Source of the DNA: an uncultured Anaerotruncus sp.
GTDB lineage: Bacteria; Bacillota; Clostridia; Oscillospirales; Ruminococcaceae
NCBI GenBank assembly: GCA_944385965.1
Contig: CALWZG010000019.1
Location: 1 to 56,603, forward strand
Direction: 5' to 3'
Length of the DNA: 56,603 bases
How positions within the stretch are numbered: the stretch's first letter is position 1; each line of letters begins with the position of its first letter. Shown here piece after piece: positions 32,631 to 40,622 of this stretch. A model generated the notes under the pieces. The model ran no database searches. It worked only from the letters and a program-made list of their open reading frames with translations, and was not told where the DNA came from. Made by a program: the position numbers and the translations under genes.

Positions 32631-34043
32631 ATGATAAAAGTTGGTTTACTGGTGCTGGCAGAAGGGAAGGCCAGAGAGGATGTTTACCAAAGCCGGCGGG
32701 AAGCGAAACTGCGTGAAACCCAAGGGCTGCGGGAAGCGCTGGCCGGGAAGCTGGAACTGGTGGAACCTGCTGGGGAGGATATCCGGGACAAGCGGGGGCT
32801 GATGGAGGCCCTCAGCCTGTTCCGGCAGCAGCAGGTGGATGGCTGCCTGCTGTATATCCCCACCTTTCTTTCCGCCGCCATGGCTGCCATGGCGGTGCGT
32901 CTTTCTGGGGTCCCCTGTGCCATCCTGGGGAACAGCGCCCCGGATACCTTTTCTCAGGTAGGCTATATGGCCGCTGTGGGAGCCATTGAGCAGGCAGGTC
33001 TTTCCTGCCGCCGCATCTGCGGGGACATCCATGAGGGAGCGGTTCAAGAAGAGCTGGTTCGGTTCTTCACCGCCTGCCACGGAAAGAAAGCTCTGGAGGG
33101 GCAGACCTATGGGATGTTTGGAGGCCGGAGCCTGGGCATTAACACCGGTACCGCCGACACCGCCCAATGGCTCAAGCTGTTTGGTGTGGAAATCGAGCAG
33201 CTGGACCAGATGCAGATTGTGTCCCAAGCCCAGAAGGTTTCCCCGGAAACCGCGGGCCGCTGGATGGAATGGGTCAAACAGCGGTATGGAAAACTGGAAT
33301 ATCAGCCTGGTAAGTTTGAGGGCGCCCATTTGGAGAAGATGGTCCGCAGCTATCTGGGGGTGAAAGCCCTTATCTCCCAATATGATTTGGATTTTGTGGG
33401 GATTAAATGCCAGCCGGATTTAAGCAATGGGTATGTGCTGCAATGCCTGACAGTGCAGCTTCTCAACGACCCCTATGATGCGGATGGGCCTAAGGCGCCA
33501 GTGGTGTGCAGCTGTGAGGCGGACTGTGATGGGGCCTTAACCATGCGGGTGCTGAACCTGCTCAGCGGGGGAAAGCCTACCGCCTTGCAGGACATCTATT
33601 ATTATGACAAGGACCAGCTGATTCTGGCCAATTGTGGTTCCAGCGCTTCCTGGTTTTCCAGAAAATCGGATAACCCGGAGGAAAACTTGGGAGAGGTGCA
33701 TCTGATTCCTCACGGCTTTGGAGAGGCGGGAGGAGCGGCCACCCAGTTTACCTTCGCTCCGGGCCTGTATACCTATGCCCGGCTGTTCCGCAGGGATGGG
33801 GCTTATGTGATGGCCTTGTGCAAAGGAATGGTGGACCCTCTGGAAAGAGAGCAGCTGAAAAAGTACTGCTGGTATCGTCCCACCGCTGTGGTGCGGGGGG
33901 TGGACGCCCAGCTCTTTTCCAGGCTGTATGGATGCAACCATATGCATTGTGTGGCGGGGGACTATACGGAGGAACTGTCCGAATGGTGCGGCCTGCTGAA
34001 CATTCCGGTCATCCGGCTGGACCAAAACCAGGCAAAAAACTAA
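32631..34043 (+). CDS. L-fucose/L-arabinose isomerase-family protein (copy 3)
   Basis: A 470-residue isomerase-fold protein, clearly paralogous to copy 1: both share GGRS near residue 165, GVKC/GIKC, NDPYD-x-DGPK and CEADC blocks. Metal ligands are probably E296, D321 and the His of CNHMHCVAGDY. Two isomerases in one operon suggest either two successive isomerisations or two substrates. AAAGAAGG precedes the ATG, and the gene is 12 bases from the rpiB-like gene. Confidence 0.82.
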   Translation: MIKVGLLVLAEGKAREDVYQSRREAKLRETQGLREALAGKLELVEPAGEDIRDKRGLMEALSLFRQQQVDGCLLYIPTFLSAAMAAMAVRLSGVPCAILGNSAPDTFSQVGYMAAVGAIEQAGLSCRRICGDIHEGAVQEELVRFFTACHGKKALEGQTYGMFGGRSLGINTGTADTAQWLKLFGVEIEQLDQMQIVSQAQKVSPETAGRWMEWVKQRYGKLEYQPGKFEGAHLEKMVRSYLGVKALISQYDLDFVGIKCQPDLSNGYVLQCLTVQLLNDPYDADGPKAPVVCSCEADCDGALTMRVLNLLSGGKPTALQDIYYYDKDQLILANCGSSASWFSRKSDNPEENLGEVHLIPHGFGEAGGAATQFTFAPGLYTYARLFRRDGAYVMALCKGMVDPLEREQLKKYCWYRPTAVVRGVDAQLFSRLYGCNHMHCVAGDYTEELSEWCGLLNIPVIRLDQNQAKN

Positions 34044-34055
34044 AGGAGTAAATCC

Positions 34056-34529
34056 ATGAAACAGATTGAAAATAAAGCCCCGGTCATCATCGGCTGTGAC
34101 CACGGCGGATACCGCCTGAAGGGGTATATTAAGGAATATCTGGATTCCCAGGGAATTCCTTATACAGATATTGGATGCGATTCGGAGGAAATTGTCCGGT
34201 ACCCTTTGTATGCCAAAGAGGTGGCGCAGCGGATTCTCAGCGGGGAGTTTACCCGGGGAATCCTCATCTGCTCCACCGGAATCGGCATGTCCATCGCCGC
34301 CAACCGGTATCCGGGAATCCGGGCCAGCGCGGTTTCTGACTATTATACAGCCATGATGACCCGGCAGCACAATGACTCCAATGTGTTATGCCTGGGAGGA
34401 AAGGTGCTGGGGGAATACGCCGCCATCAATATTTTGGAGGCGTGGCTGGATAACCCTTATATTGGAGGACGCCATGACATCAGCCTGGGGCTGATTCGTG
34501 AGATTGAAGAAGAAATTGGACAGAGATAA
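34056..34529 (+). CDS. RpiB/LacAB-family sugar isomerase with altered phosphate site
   Basis: A 157-residue protein of the ribose-5-phosphate isomerase B family. It retains GCDHGG (His16), catalytic Cys72 in ICSTGIGMSIAANR and His105 in RQHND. In RpiB the end of the phosphate site is GGRH-x-x-R. Here Arg139 is kept but the second Arg is Ser143 (GGRHDISLG). It may therefore accept a substrate with another acidic group or none. AAAGGAG precedes the ATG. Confidence 0.85.
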   Translation: MKQIENKAPVIIGCDHGGYRLKGYIKEYLDSQGIPYTDIGCDSEEIVRYPLYAKEVAQRILSGEFTRGILICSTGIGMSIAANRYPGIRASAVSDYYTAMMTRQHNDSNVLCLGGKVLGEYAAINILEAWLDNPYIGGRHDISLGLIREIEEEIGQR

Positions 34530-34541
34530 GGAAGTGTTTGT

Positions 34542-35249
34542 ATGCTGATTACAGCCAAGGACACAGAAATTCTTAAGCAGATTCTGCCGAAGATTGATTA
34601 CACCCCAGCCTTGTCACCAGATGTGACCAGCCAGGGGGTACGCAAAGCCTGCCAGGAGGCCAGGCAATATGGCTTTGCCACAGTTTGTGTCTATCCCACC
34701 TGGGTCAAGCTGGCCAGCCAGCTGATGGAGGGTTCCTCCACCGGTATTCTGGTGACCATCGGATTTCCTCATGGTTCCACTGTAACCCAGGCCAAGGTTG
34801 CCGAAACACGGCAGGTTTTGGAGGATGGGGCCACCGAGATTGATATGGTCATCAACATCGCCCGGATGCTGGAGGGGGATGAGGACTATGTGCGGGAGGA
34901 TATCCGGCAGGTGGTGGAATGCGCCGCTTCTTTCGGGCGGCAGGTAAAGGTCATCCTGGAAACCGGCTATCTCACCGACCAGCAGAAAAGAAGGGCGGTA
35001 GAGCTGTCCATAGAGGCGGGCGCCGCTTTTGTGAAAACCTGTACTGGGTTTGGCCCAGGAAAAGCCTGCGTCCATGACCTGCTGCTGATGAAAGAGGTGG
35101 CTCAGGGAAGGATTCAGCTGAAGGCCAGCGGCGGAGTCGCCAGCCTGGAGGACCAGTGGACCTTTATCCAGTGTGGTGCCAGCCGTGTAGCGGGCCGGGG
35201 CAATATTCTGGAGCAGCTGCAAGATCTGGGAATCGAAGGAGCCTTATAA
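34542..35249 (+). CDS. DeoC-family aldolase with altered phosphate loop
   Basis: A 235-residue class I aldolase of the deoxyribose-phosphate aldolase family. The catalytic residues D101 (EIDMVINI), K165 (AAFVKTCTGFG) and K194 (LKASGGV) are present. The phosphate-binding RIGTSS segment of DeoC reads RVAGRGN at 215-221, so both serines are missing, and the expected TSTG is TCTG. It should still cleave or join a 3-hydroxy carbonyl compound, but perhaps not deoxyribose 5-phosphate. AAGGAAG precedes the ATG. Confidence 0.85.
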   Translation: MLITAKDTEILKQILPKIDYTPALSPDVTSQGVRKACQEARQYGFATVCVYPTWVKLASQLMEGSSTGILVTIGFPHGSTVTQAKVAETRQVLEDGATEIDMVINIARMLEGDEDYVREDIRQVVECAASFGRQVKVILETGYLTDQQKRRAVELSIEAGAAFVKTCTGFGPGKACVHDLLLMKEVAQGRIQLKASGGVASLEDQWTFIQCGASRVAGRGNILEQLQDLGIEGAL

Positions 35250-35263
35250 ACGTCCAAAAAGCT

Positions 35264-35292
35264 TTGCTTTCCCAACCGAAACGTGGTATTCT
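35264..35292 (+). promoter_or_regulatory. Possible promoter of the Fsa-like gene
   Basis: TTGCTT (35264-35269) and TATTCT (35287-35292) have a 17-base spacer and lie 38 bases before the start. It may give extra expression of the last gene of the module. Confidence 0.5.
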
Positions 35293-35330
35293 AAAAAAGA
35301 AAAACTGGGTTTGGAAGGAGCGAAAGGGCT

Positions 35331-36014
35331 ATGGAATATATGCTGGACACAGCGAATTTGGATGAAATCGCCAAGTGGGTGGACATCTGTCCCATTGGGG
35401 GTGTGACCAGCAACCCAAGTATCCTGAAGCGGGAGGGACAGGTTCCCTTTTTCGCCCATATGCGCCGGATACGGCAGCTGATTGGGCAGGAGCGGAGTCT
35501 GCATATTCAGGTGACCGCTGGGGATTGCGCCGGGATGCTGCGGGAAGCGGAAGCCATTTTAGAAAAGGTGGATTCCAAGGTGTTCATTAAGGTGCCAGTG
35601 ACAGAGGAAGGGCTGAAAGCCATTCAAAGGCTGAAGGCCAAAGGGGTTGGTGTGACCGCAACCGCTGTCTATTCCAAAGCCCAGGGTTATCTGGCTGGGG
35701 CGGCGGGGGCGGATTACCTTGCCCCCTACTGCAACCGGATGGCCAACCTGGACATTGACCCCTGGGAAACGGTGAAATCCCTGCGGCTGGTATTTGACCA
35801 GAACCATATTTCCACAAAAATCCTGGGGGCCAGCTTTAAAAATATGGCCCAGGTCAACGCCGCTTTGCTGGCGGGAGCCCACGCCGTAACAGTAGACCCC
35901 TCCCTGCTGCGGGACGCCCTCAGACTCGCCCCCCTGGAAAAAGCGGTAGCTGATTTCCAGGCGGATTGGAAAGCAGTTCGGGGACAGGTGGGTTTGGACC
36001 AGCTGGAGGATTGA
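35331..36014 (+). CDS. Fructose-6-phosphate aldolase / transaldolase-like protein
   Basis: A 227-residue protein of the short transaldolase family (Fsa/TalC). The residues of E. coli FsaA are retained: Asp in MLDTA, Gln in HIQVTA, Schiff-base K87 in FIKVPVT, Thr in ATAVY, Tyr in APYCNR and the phosphate-binding Arg and Ser (NRM, GASFK). It can split or form ketose phosphates with dihydroxyacetone. GGAAGGAG precedes the ATG. It lies 81 bases after the DeoC-like gene and is followed by a terminator. Confidence 0.87.
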   Translation: MEYMLDTANLDEIAKWVDICPIGGVTSNPSILKREGQVPFFAHMRRIRQLIGQERSLHIQVTAGDCAGMLREAEAILEKVDSKVFIKVPVTEEGLKAIQRLKAKGVGVTATAVYSKAQGYLAGAAGADYLAPYCNRMANLDIDPWETVKSLRLVFDQNHISTKILGASFKNMAQVNAALLAGAHAVTVDPSLLRDALRLAPLEKAVADFQADWKAVRGQVGLDQLED

Positions 36015-36044
36015 CTGACGCCAGCCTGCGCATAAAATTGCATA

Positions 36045-36080
36045 AAAACGGAAGAGTATGTAAAACTCTTCCGTTTTTTT
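36045..36080 (+). terminator. Terminator of catabolic module 1
   Basis: AAAACGGAAGAGT and ACTCTTCCGTTTT form a 13-bp stem with an ATGTAAA-type loop, followed by a T-run. Confidence 0.9.
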
Positions 36081-36265
36081 ATAGGTGTGGAAGTTTCAAC
36101 TGCTTTATAAAAAAATGTTGAAAATTCAGGCCTCAAAAAACAAGAAAAAGAAAAAAACCAAGCTAGTTTGTCCCAAATGTGAGAGAATGGTTGAAAATAA
36201 GATTATTTTGGAAAAATGAGAAGAAATTTTTCAGGGAGAAATCCCATCAGAGTGGGAAAATTCAG

Positions 36266-36294
36266 TTGTTTTTTTATAAAAGGATTGCTATAAT
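36266..36294 (+). promoter_or_regulatory. Promoter of the response-regulator gene
   Basis: TTGTTT (36266-36271) and TATAAT (36289-36294) with a 17-base spacer. The 140-base leader that follows contains a short GAAAGTGCTT hairpin near 36370. The rest of 36081-36436 is AT-rich and I see nothing else in it. Confidence 0.65.
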
Positions 36295-36436
36295 AAAAAA
36301 ATAATAAATCATGAAACAATAGGAATAAACGTCCTTTAAGCAAAGAAAATGAAACCTGGGGAAGGATGGAAAGTGCTTCTAAAGCATTTTCAGCGAATAG
36401 AGCTGATGCGATGTCAGCGGGAAGGGAGGAACGCTT

Positions 36437-36880
36437 TTGAAAAAAATAATGATAGTGGATGATGATGCAGTGAGCCTGAGCATCTGCAAAGCCTATTTGG
36501 CCAATGAATATGAGGTTTTGCTTATGTCCTCAGCGGTACAGGCGCTAGGCTATTTCAAGCAGGGGAATACCCCAGACCTGATTCTTCTGGATATTTATAT
36601 GCCTGGAATGGATGGATTCGCCTTTTTGGACCAGCTGCGTGAGAATGAGAAATGGAAGAAACTGCCGGTCATTTTAATGAGCAGTGGGGATGGTTATCAA
36701 ACCATTCAAGAGGGATATGAACATGGGGCCAATGATTATTTGGTAAAGCCGATAAATCCGGTGATCGTGATGAAAAAAATCCAGGTTTGGCTGGAATATC
36801 AGCGGGTTCTTTTGGAAAACCAGACCCTGCGCAGTCAGTTGGATTTAATCCGCCAGATTCTTGGCACAACCTCCCTGTAA
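36437..36880 (+). CDS. Stand-alone receiver-domain response regulator
   Basis: A 147-residue CheY-like receiver with the acidic pair in IVDDD, the phospho-acceptor Asp in LILLDIYMPGMDG and the conserved Lys in LVKPI. A C-terminal helix (VWLEYQRVLLENQTLRSQLDLI) extends past the receiver and may mediate dimerisation. There is no DNA-binding output domain and no histidine kinase nearby. The start is TTG 36437 with GGGAGG 8 bases upstream. It is monocistronic, so its partners must lie elsewhere. Confidence 0.9.
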   Translation: MKKIMIVDDDAVSLSICKAYLANEYEVLLMSSAVQALGYFKQGNTPDLILLDIYMPGMDGFAFLDQLRENEKWKKLPVILMSSGDGYQTIQEGYEHGANDYLVKPINPVIVMKKIQVWLEYQRVLLENQTLRSQLDLIRQILGTTSL

Positions 36881-36911
36881 GTTTGGATGTGTTAGTCAAC
36901 AGAGGAAGGAC

Positions 36912-36950
36912 GAGCTGTCAGCGTCACGCTGACAGCTCTTTTTATTTTTA
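36912..36950 (+). terminator. Terminator of the response-regulator gene
   Basis: GAGCTGTCAGC (36912-36922) pairs with GCTGACAGCTC (36928-36938), followed by TTTTTATTTTT. Confidence 0.92.
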
Positions 36951-36992
36951 GGAGAGAATCCCTGTCAGAAAAGGGTTTTCCTTGGAAATTCC

Positions 36993-37021
36993 GTGACAAA
37001 CGCTGACAGGTTTGTTATAAT
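36993..37021 (+). promoter_or_regulatory. Promoter of the phosphohexomutase gene
   Basis: GTGACA (36993-36998) and TATAAT (37016-37021) with a 17-base spacer. Confidence 0.75.
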
Positions 37022-37100
37022 GAGGCTGAAGGCGATACGCCTTAAAAGAAATAACCCATTGTAATCTATTATGACATCAATTACACAGGGGGAATGGAAC

Positions 37101-38624
37101 ATGTCGATTTCCAAGGAACAACTGATGAAACTCCAAAATGGCAGCGATGTGCGTGGAGTAGCGGTGGAAGGTGTAGAGGGACAGCCGGTGAACCTGACGC
37201 TGGAGGCGGCGAACCTGATTGCCCAATCTTTTGCCTGCTGGCTGGCCAAGAAAAAAGGGAAGCAGCTGGGAGAGTTAAAAATAGGTGTGGGCCATGACTC
37301 CAGGGTTTCCGCCCAGGCGCTCAAGGAGCAGGTGCTGGCTGGTCTGCTGGCCCAAGGGGTACAGGCGTTTGATTGTGGACTGGCCTCCACTCCATCCATG
37401 TTCATGTCTGTGGTGTTCCCCCAGACCCAATATGATGGCTCCATTATGATTACAGCCAGCCACCTGCCCTTTAACCGGAATGGCCTGAAATTCTTCGACC
37501 AGGACGGTGGGTTGGAACATGAGGATATTACCGCTCTGCTGGAAGGGGCCAGCACCCTTCAGGCAGCGGAAAAGGACCTGTCCAGCGTTCCCCAGGTGGA
37601 TTTGATTTCCCTTTACGCCCAGAGCCTGCGGGAGAAGATTCAAGCGGGGGTTGGTGCTGAGGATTATGAGCATCCCCTGGCGGGTCTGAAGGTGGTTGTG
37701 GACGCTGGAAACGGCGCTGGCGGATTTTTTGTGGAGAAGGTATTGGCGCCTCTTGGGGCGGATACCACCGGAAGCCAGTTTTTGGAGCCGGATGGAACCT
37801 TCCCCAACCATATCCCCAACCCGGAGAACAAGCAGGCTATGGAAGCGGTTCGTTCCGCCACAGTGAACAACCACGCTGATTTGGGTATCATCTTTGACAC
37901 CGATGTGGACCGGATGTCCGCTGTCCTCCACGATGGCACCGAGGTGAACCGGGATGCCATCATTGCTATGATGGCTGCTATTCTGGCTCCCGAGTATCCC
38001 GGCGGGACTATCGTCACCGACTCGGTGACCTCAGACAAGCTCACCCAGTTCCTGGAGGGGACCCTGGGGATGAAGCATCACCGGTTCAAACGGGGTTATA
38101 AGAATGTCATCAATGAATCCAAACGGCTCAACGCCGCCGGGATTGTTTCCCCGCTGGCCATTGAGACCTCCGGTCATGGCGCCCTCAGCGAGAACTACTT
38201 TTTGGATGATGGGGCCTATTTGGCGGTAAAACTGCTCATCGCCGCCGCCAAAGCCAAACGGGAAGGCAAACAGGTGGATACTTTGATTGAGGCTCTGCCT
38301 GCCCAGTTTGAGTGCCGGGAGTACCGGATGAACCTGCAATTGGAGGACTTTAAGCCTTACGGCAAAAAGATTCTGGAGACTTTTGAGGCACGGGCCAAGG
38401 AAGCAGGCTATGCCATTGCCCCCAATTCCTATGAGGGTATCCGGCTGTCCTTTACAGGGGAGGAGGTACAGGGCTGGATGCTGCTGCGGCTGTCCCTGCA
38501 TGACCCCCTGCTGCCTTTGAATTTGGAAGGCAACCGTCCCGGAGATTGCGACAAGCTGGTGGCAATCGCCAAAAAACTGCTGGAAGGATTCGACAAGCTG
38601 GATTTGTCCCCGCTGAATCCGTAA
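37101..38624 (+). CDS. Phosphoglucomutase/phosphomannomutase
   Basis: A 507-residue alpha-D-phosphohexomutase. The phosphoserine is S120 in ITASHLPFNRNG, and the Mg2+ loop reads DTDVDRM near residue 275 (the usual form is DGDADR, with the three Asp positions kept). The sugar-binding loop is ETSGHGALSENYFLDDG, and the C-terminal phosphate site lies in the SYEGIRLSFTGEE region. It links hexose 6- and 1-phosphates for central and cell-wall metabolism. ATG 37101 is preferred, with AGGGGGAA upstream. It is monocistronic. Confidence 0.9.
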   Translation: MSISKEQLMKLQNGSDVRGVAVEGVEGQPVNLTLEAANLIAQSFACWLAKKKGKQLGELKIGVGHDSRVSAQALKEQVLAGLLAQGVQAFDCGLASTPSMFMSVVFPQTQYDGSIMITASHLPFNRNGLKFFDQDGGLEHEDITALLEGASTLQAAEKDLSSVPQVDLISLYAQSLREKIQAGVGAEDYEHPLAGLKVVVDAGNGAGGFFVEKVLAPLGADTTGSQFLEPDGTFPNHIPNPENKQAMEAVRSATVNNHADLGIIFDTDVDRMSAVLHDGTEVNRDAIIAMMAAILAPEYPGGTIVTDSVTSDKLTQFLEGTLGMKHHRFKRGYKNVINESKRLNAAGIVSPLAIETSGHGALSENYFLDDGAYLAVKLLIAAAKAKREGKQVDTLIEALPAQFECREYRMNLQLEDFKPYGKKILETFEARAKEAGYAIAPNSYEGIRLSFTGEEVQGWMLLRLSLHDPLLPLNLEGNRPGDCDKLVAIAKKLLEGFDKLDLSPLNP

Positions 38625-38644
38625 ATACATACTACATACTGTGG

Positions 38645-38672
38645 AGCCCGGGAATCCTTTCCCGGGCTTTTT
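38645..38672 (+). terminator. Terminator of the phosphohexomutase gene
   Basis: AGCCCGGGA and TTCCCGGGCT form a stem around ATCCT, followed by TTTT. Confidence 0.88.
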
Positions 38673-38695
38673 GGCGTCAGGGAACGGCTCTGACA

Positions 38696-38724
38696 TTGAA
38701 AATCGTGAAACAATCCCCTATAAT
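38696..38724 (+). promoter_or_regulatory. Promoter of the carboxylesterase gene
   Basis: TTGAAA (38696-38701) and a perfect TATAAT (38719-38724) with a 17-base spacer. Confidence 0.85.
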
Positions 38725-38772
38725 AAGGGGGACACAAATCAAATTATGTGGTGGAAGGATGGTGGATGTGTC

Positions 38773-40404
38773 ATGAAAGAGGAAGTGTCAGTTTTGGTGC
38801 GCAATACCCGATTTGGCGCTCTGGAAGGCGTTTTGGAGAGGGAAGGGAAGGTTTTGGCCTGGAAGGGAATCCCTTACGCCAAGCCTCCTGTGGGGGAGCT
38901 GAGATGGAGAGCCCCCCAACCGGTGGAGCCTTGGACTGGAATTCGTCCAGCCAAAGCCTTCGGGCCGGTATCGGTGCAGAAGTGTGAGGATCAGGTCATT
39001 GGCAGCGAGGACTGCCTGTACTTGAACGTGTTCCGTCCCAATGACGCCCAGGAGGGGCTTCCGGTGTTTTTCTTCATCCATGGAGGGAATAACCAGACCG
39101 ATTCAGGGGAGCTGATGGATGGGCCTTTGATGGCGGATTCTCTGCAAGGGGTAGTGGTCACCATCAACCTGCGGCTGAACGCCTTGGGCTGGCTGAATAT
39201 CCCCGCCATTAAAACCGGGGACCCTCTGGAGGACTCAGGAAACTTTGGACTGCTGGATATTTTGAAAAGCCTGGATTGGGTATGGGAAAATATTGAGGCC
39301 TTTGGGGGAGACCCCAACAGAATCACCGCCTGCGGTTATTCCTCCGGCTCCAGAGATCTGCTGTGTATGCTGATTTCCCCTTTGTTCCGGGGAAAATTCG
39401 CCCAAGTGGTGACCTTCAGCGGCGGATTCACCACCACTGAGCCGGAGACAGGTGCCCGCACCGCTACCAAAGCCATTGCCAAGCTGGTGGTGGAGGATGG
39501 GAAAGCCTCTACCCAGGAAGAAGCGGTAGCCTGGCTGGACAGCGCTGCTCCTGAGGTGCGGGAATATCTGATGGGGGTGGATGCCAAACGGTTTGGGGCC
39601 TTGATGGCGGGAGCCGCTATCCGCATGGCGGTGTTCCCCCATCTGTTCGCTGATGGGGTCACCATTCCCAAGGACGGATTTGAGGCGGTTGCCCGAGGAG
39701 AGGCCACCCAGGTGCCTATGATTGTACTCAGCGGCGGCCATGAGTTCGACCTGCCCGCCAACAATGACCCCTTGTTTAAAAATGCGGATTTCTCTGACCC
39801 TCAGGTGGTACGGGAGTATCGGTTCGCCACCAACTACGGCAGCGCCTTGTTTGGATATGTGAACGCGGAGCAGAACGCCAGAACCTTTTCCATCCAGCTG
39901 GGCAGAAAAGCCCCTGTATGGGCGGGCAGATGCCTCTGGGGGATGAATCCTGCCATTACGGGAGAATTTGGGGCTATGCGCATGGGGGGCACCCATGGGC
40001 TGGACCTGTTTACCATGATGGAGTGTGAGCGGGCGGTGTACGCTGTGGACGATGAGGTGTTCACACCGGCTAACCGTCCCGGCCGGCTGGCCATCGCCAA
40101 GGTATACCGCCAATACCTGAAAAATTATCTCCATACCGGAACCCCCAACGGGGAGGGCCTTCCTGTTTGGGAACCCTGGTCCAATGCGGAAGGTGGCCCC
40201 AAGCTGATGCTTTTGGATGCGGACAATGAGAAACCCATCCTGACCATGTCATCTGATTGTGTGGTGGAGGAGGAGGTCTTCCAGCAGATTGAGGCGGACC
40301 AGACCCTTTCTCCTGACCGGAAAGCGTACTTAATGGAGCATGTACTCAATGGAAGATTCTTCAGCCAAAATCTGGACCGGTACTGGCAGGAAAAACACAA
40401 ATAA
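38773..40404 (+). CDS. Type B carboxylesterase
   Basis: A 543-residue alpha/beta hydrolase. Family marks are GIPYAKPPVGELRWRAP, SEDCLYLNVFRP, the oxyanion loop HGGNN (usually HGGG), the nucleophile elbow GYSSG with Ser190, and a catalytic His408 in GGTHGLDL. There is no signal peptide, so it acts in the cytoplasm on an ester or lactone. ATG 38773 follows GGTGG and lies downstream of a clear promoter, which excludes the longer frame from 38641. It lies next to the racemase/TTT module but has no shared operator that I can see. Confidence 0.88.
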   Translation: MKEEVSVLVRNTRFGALEGVLEREGKVLAWKGIPYAKPPVGELRWRAPQPVEPWTGIRPAKAFGPVSVQKCEDQVIGSEDCLYLNVFRPNDAQEGLPVFFFIHGGNNQTDSGELMDGPLMADSLQGVVVTINLRLNALGWLNIPAIKTGDPLEDSGNFGLLDILKSLDWVWENIEAFGGDPNRITACGYSSGSRDLLCMLISPLFRGKFAQVVTFSGGFTTTEPETGARTATKAIAKLVVEDGKASTQEEAVAWLDSAAPEVREYLMGVDAKRFGALMAGAAIRMAVFPHLFADGVTIPKDGFEAVARGEATQVPMIVLSGGHEFDLPANNDPLFKNADFSDPQVVREYRFATNYGSALFGYVNAEQNARTFSIQLGRKAPVWAGRCLWGMNPAITGEFGAMRMGGTHGLDLFTMMECERAVYAVDDEVFTPANRPGRLAIAKVYRQYLKNYLHTGTPNGEGLPVWEPWSNAEGGPKLMLLDADNEKPILTMSSDCVVEEEVFQQIEADQTLSPDRKAYLMEHVLNGRFFSQNLDRYWQEKHK

Positions 40405-40517
40405 AAAAGCAGGCATAAAATCTGGAAAAGTACACAACTTTCTGAATAGTTCTTGTTGCAAAAGGGAAAATTTTTAGAGAAACAGTAGGTTTAAAGCGAT
40501 TGCAAAGGGATTTTGAC

Positions 40518-40546
40518 TTGTGTTTCTCCGCTAATTAGCGTATAAT
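40518..40546 (+). promoter_or_regulatory. Promoter of the LarA-like gene
   Basis: TTGTGT (40518-40523) and a perfect TATAAT (40541-40546) with a 17-base spacer. The operator-like palindrome at 40559 begins right after the predicted start site. Confidence 0.7.
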
Positions 40547-40558
40547 TGCATTTAGAAG

Positions 40559-40570
40559 ATTGTATACAAT
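40559..40570. promoter_or_regulatory. ATTGTATACAAT palindrome, predicted GntR operator 1
   Basis: A perfect 12-bp palindrome just downstream of the -10 element, where a bound repressor would block transcription. Near-copies lie before the GntR gene (42126) and the TTT binding-protein gene (42873). Confidence 0.65.
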
Positions 40571-40622
40571 ATAAGGGCCTTTTGTATAGAAAAGCTTGTT
40601 TTGAGAAAGGGGAAACCTGTTT

